Positions 20,693-21,866 of a stretch of DNA of 21,866 nucleotides are shown piece by piece (position 1 is the stretch's first letter; every line of letters starts with the position of its first letter). The notes under the pieces are model-generated. The model was not told the origin of the DNA, did no database searches, and saw only the letters and a program-made list of their open reading frames with translations. The translations under genes and the position numbers were made by a program. Source of the stretch: Tubiluchus corallicola (lineage: Eukaryota; Priapulida; Priapulimorpha; Priapulimorphida; Tubiluchidae); the NCBI GenBank assembly GCA_030141605.1, contig JAQGDQ010001220.1, forward strand, positions 32,501-54,366. The letters are read 5' to 3'.

Positions 20693-21652
20693 TATTTTAA
20701 GCTCATTCCTTGATGTTTTCCCTTCCATTCTAACTAAAATTATGCGCAGTAATAGCAATGATAAATTAATTAATGTATATAATAATTTGTTCCTAAATAA
20801 TTATTATGAACATTGCGTATAACTAATTAATAAAACTATAATTATGTTACTACGTTTATAGCCTGGACAGGCTGTACATTTTTATCCTAACACTTACACG
20901 TTTTTTGTCAAATTGTTACACGAAAACTAGATATAGTATTTTGATTGAATCTAAATATGTAATCTAATCTAAATCTAATCTATAAATGTAATCTAAAAAG
21001 AATAAACAAATCTAGAGACACTTGTTGATCCAATATGCCGCTGCGGCATTTCTGAACAAAAAGCTCGTTTGTTAAAAGCTATTAGACTTTTATTCAGCAA
21101 AACTGAACATTCCTTTTAAAAATCTTTTTTTTGCTTATTGATGTTGATTAGGTTAAAATGTTGATTTTTTAGAGAGCAAAAATAAACGCCTAGAAAACTC
21201 TCTAGGCATCTACTCTGTTTTATGGACGGAGAGGCTGTGTACAACTTTTCAACTCACATCAGAGATCAAAGGAGCCGCTTTTAACTTGAACTATTAGCCG
21301 ACAACTCAGGTATGGCTGAGATAAACATTATTTCACAGGTAAGTGGTATCTAAGAGCAGAAACGTCACCACGTGTACATATAGTTCATCATAACGAATAT
21401 TTATCTTGTAAATGTGTGCATAATGAGTTTTGTATATTAATTTGACATAGGATTTATTAAATTTATAATAAATTTACTGAATAAATCGTACACATAATGC
21501 GCAAAACAAAAACTGGTCTAAAGTAATTTAAATTAAATGCAATTTAAATTAAATCCACACGAGCATAATTATATTTGACGTTATGATTTTTTCTCGAAAA
21601 TAATGTTGAAATTAAGGCTGAGACACTTTAATTTTTATAGCTAGAATTCAAT
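20693..21652. other. AT-rich intronic sequence with small hairpins
   Basis: No coding frame or element. Degenerate AATCT repeats at about 20946-20998; short inverted repeats GCCGCTGCGGC (about 21037) and GCCTAGA/TCTAGGC (21187-21206). No signal-peptide exon with a suitable donor was found on the minus strand. Confidence 0.45.
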
Positions 21653-21658
21653 CCATCC

Positions 21659-21751
<93 letters not shown>

Positions 21752-21768
21752 CTTTTTTTTTTTTTTTT

Positions 21769-21866
<98 letters not shown>
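21653..21866 (+). repeat. Tetranucleotide microsatellite (CAAT)n, runs off window
   Basis: CAAT units throughout, broken once at about 21751-21770 by a run of about 19 T. The reverse complement (ATTG)n is the form found at LINE 3' ends on the minus strand, but no LINE body is visible next to it here. Confidence 0.97.

Noticed and set aside
19745-21866. First Wnt exon with signal peptide
   Set aside because: I searched the minus strand for a Met, hydrophobic stretch and a donor after TG and found none, so it should be outside the window.

Overview
This is eukaryotic DNA, from an animal with an AT-rich, repeat-dense genome. It is the middle of one long gene read on the minus strand: a Wnt-family signalling ligand. 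Three coding exons can be joined from the sequence. They lie at 19744-19488, 2004-1836 and 62-1 (in transcript order), with consensus splice sites and matching codon phases. Together they give about 162 codons of Wnt. The best subfamily match by eye is Wnt16, judged from the cysteine spacing, the Asn-Leu-Thr sequon before a C-x-C-D motif, and the Trp-x-Trp-Gly-Gly-Cys-Ser-Asp block. The signal-peptide exon should lie beyond 21866 and the C-terminal part beyond base 1; neither is visible. A Wnt gene with this repeat load fits an invertebrate, perhaps a lophotrochozoan such as a mollusc or annelid, but the species cannot be read from the sequence.

Everything else is intron. The intron between the exons at 1836-2004 and 63-1835 boundary is 1.77 kb and is mostly a 25-bp minisatellite of about 52 units (263-1571). 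The 17.5-kb intron (2005-19487) is a mosaic of mobile elements and arrays. In coordinate order it holds: an unidentified open frame (2110-2370); a piggyBac-type MITE (2672-3128); a pentanucleotide array (3300-3733); a terminal-inverted-repeat element swollen by a 42-bp minisatellite (4346-5634); a tetranucleotide array (5841-5931); a Zaphod-like hAT relic (6659-7108); a second, oppositely oriented pentanucleotide array (7112-8070); a hAT element with an 8-bp target duplication and a GA tract inside it (8657-9145); LINE 3' ends (9281-9480, 10441-11229, 11750-12113 on +, 12727-13640 on -), the last with a nested hAT MITE (13129-13531); two AAT arrays, one being the tail of a tRNA-derived SINE (14331-14685); another LINE tail (about 16130-16213); a tRNA-like SINE head (17205-17280); a possible hAT relic (17865-18254); and a second, inverted copy of the piggyBac MITE (18950-19367).

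Upstream of the 85-codon exon, the last 2.1 kb is the start of another intron. It holds a short, unexpanded copy of the same TIR element (20201-20692) and ends in a CAAT array that runs off the window. No prokaryotic feature, CRISPR array, complete protein gene or structural RNA gene was found. The most interesting signals are the paired expanded and unexpanded TIR element, the heat-shock-element cluster with a TATA-like box between two converging LINE copies (12606-12710), and a small palindrome-rich segment at 16256-16580.
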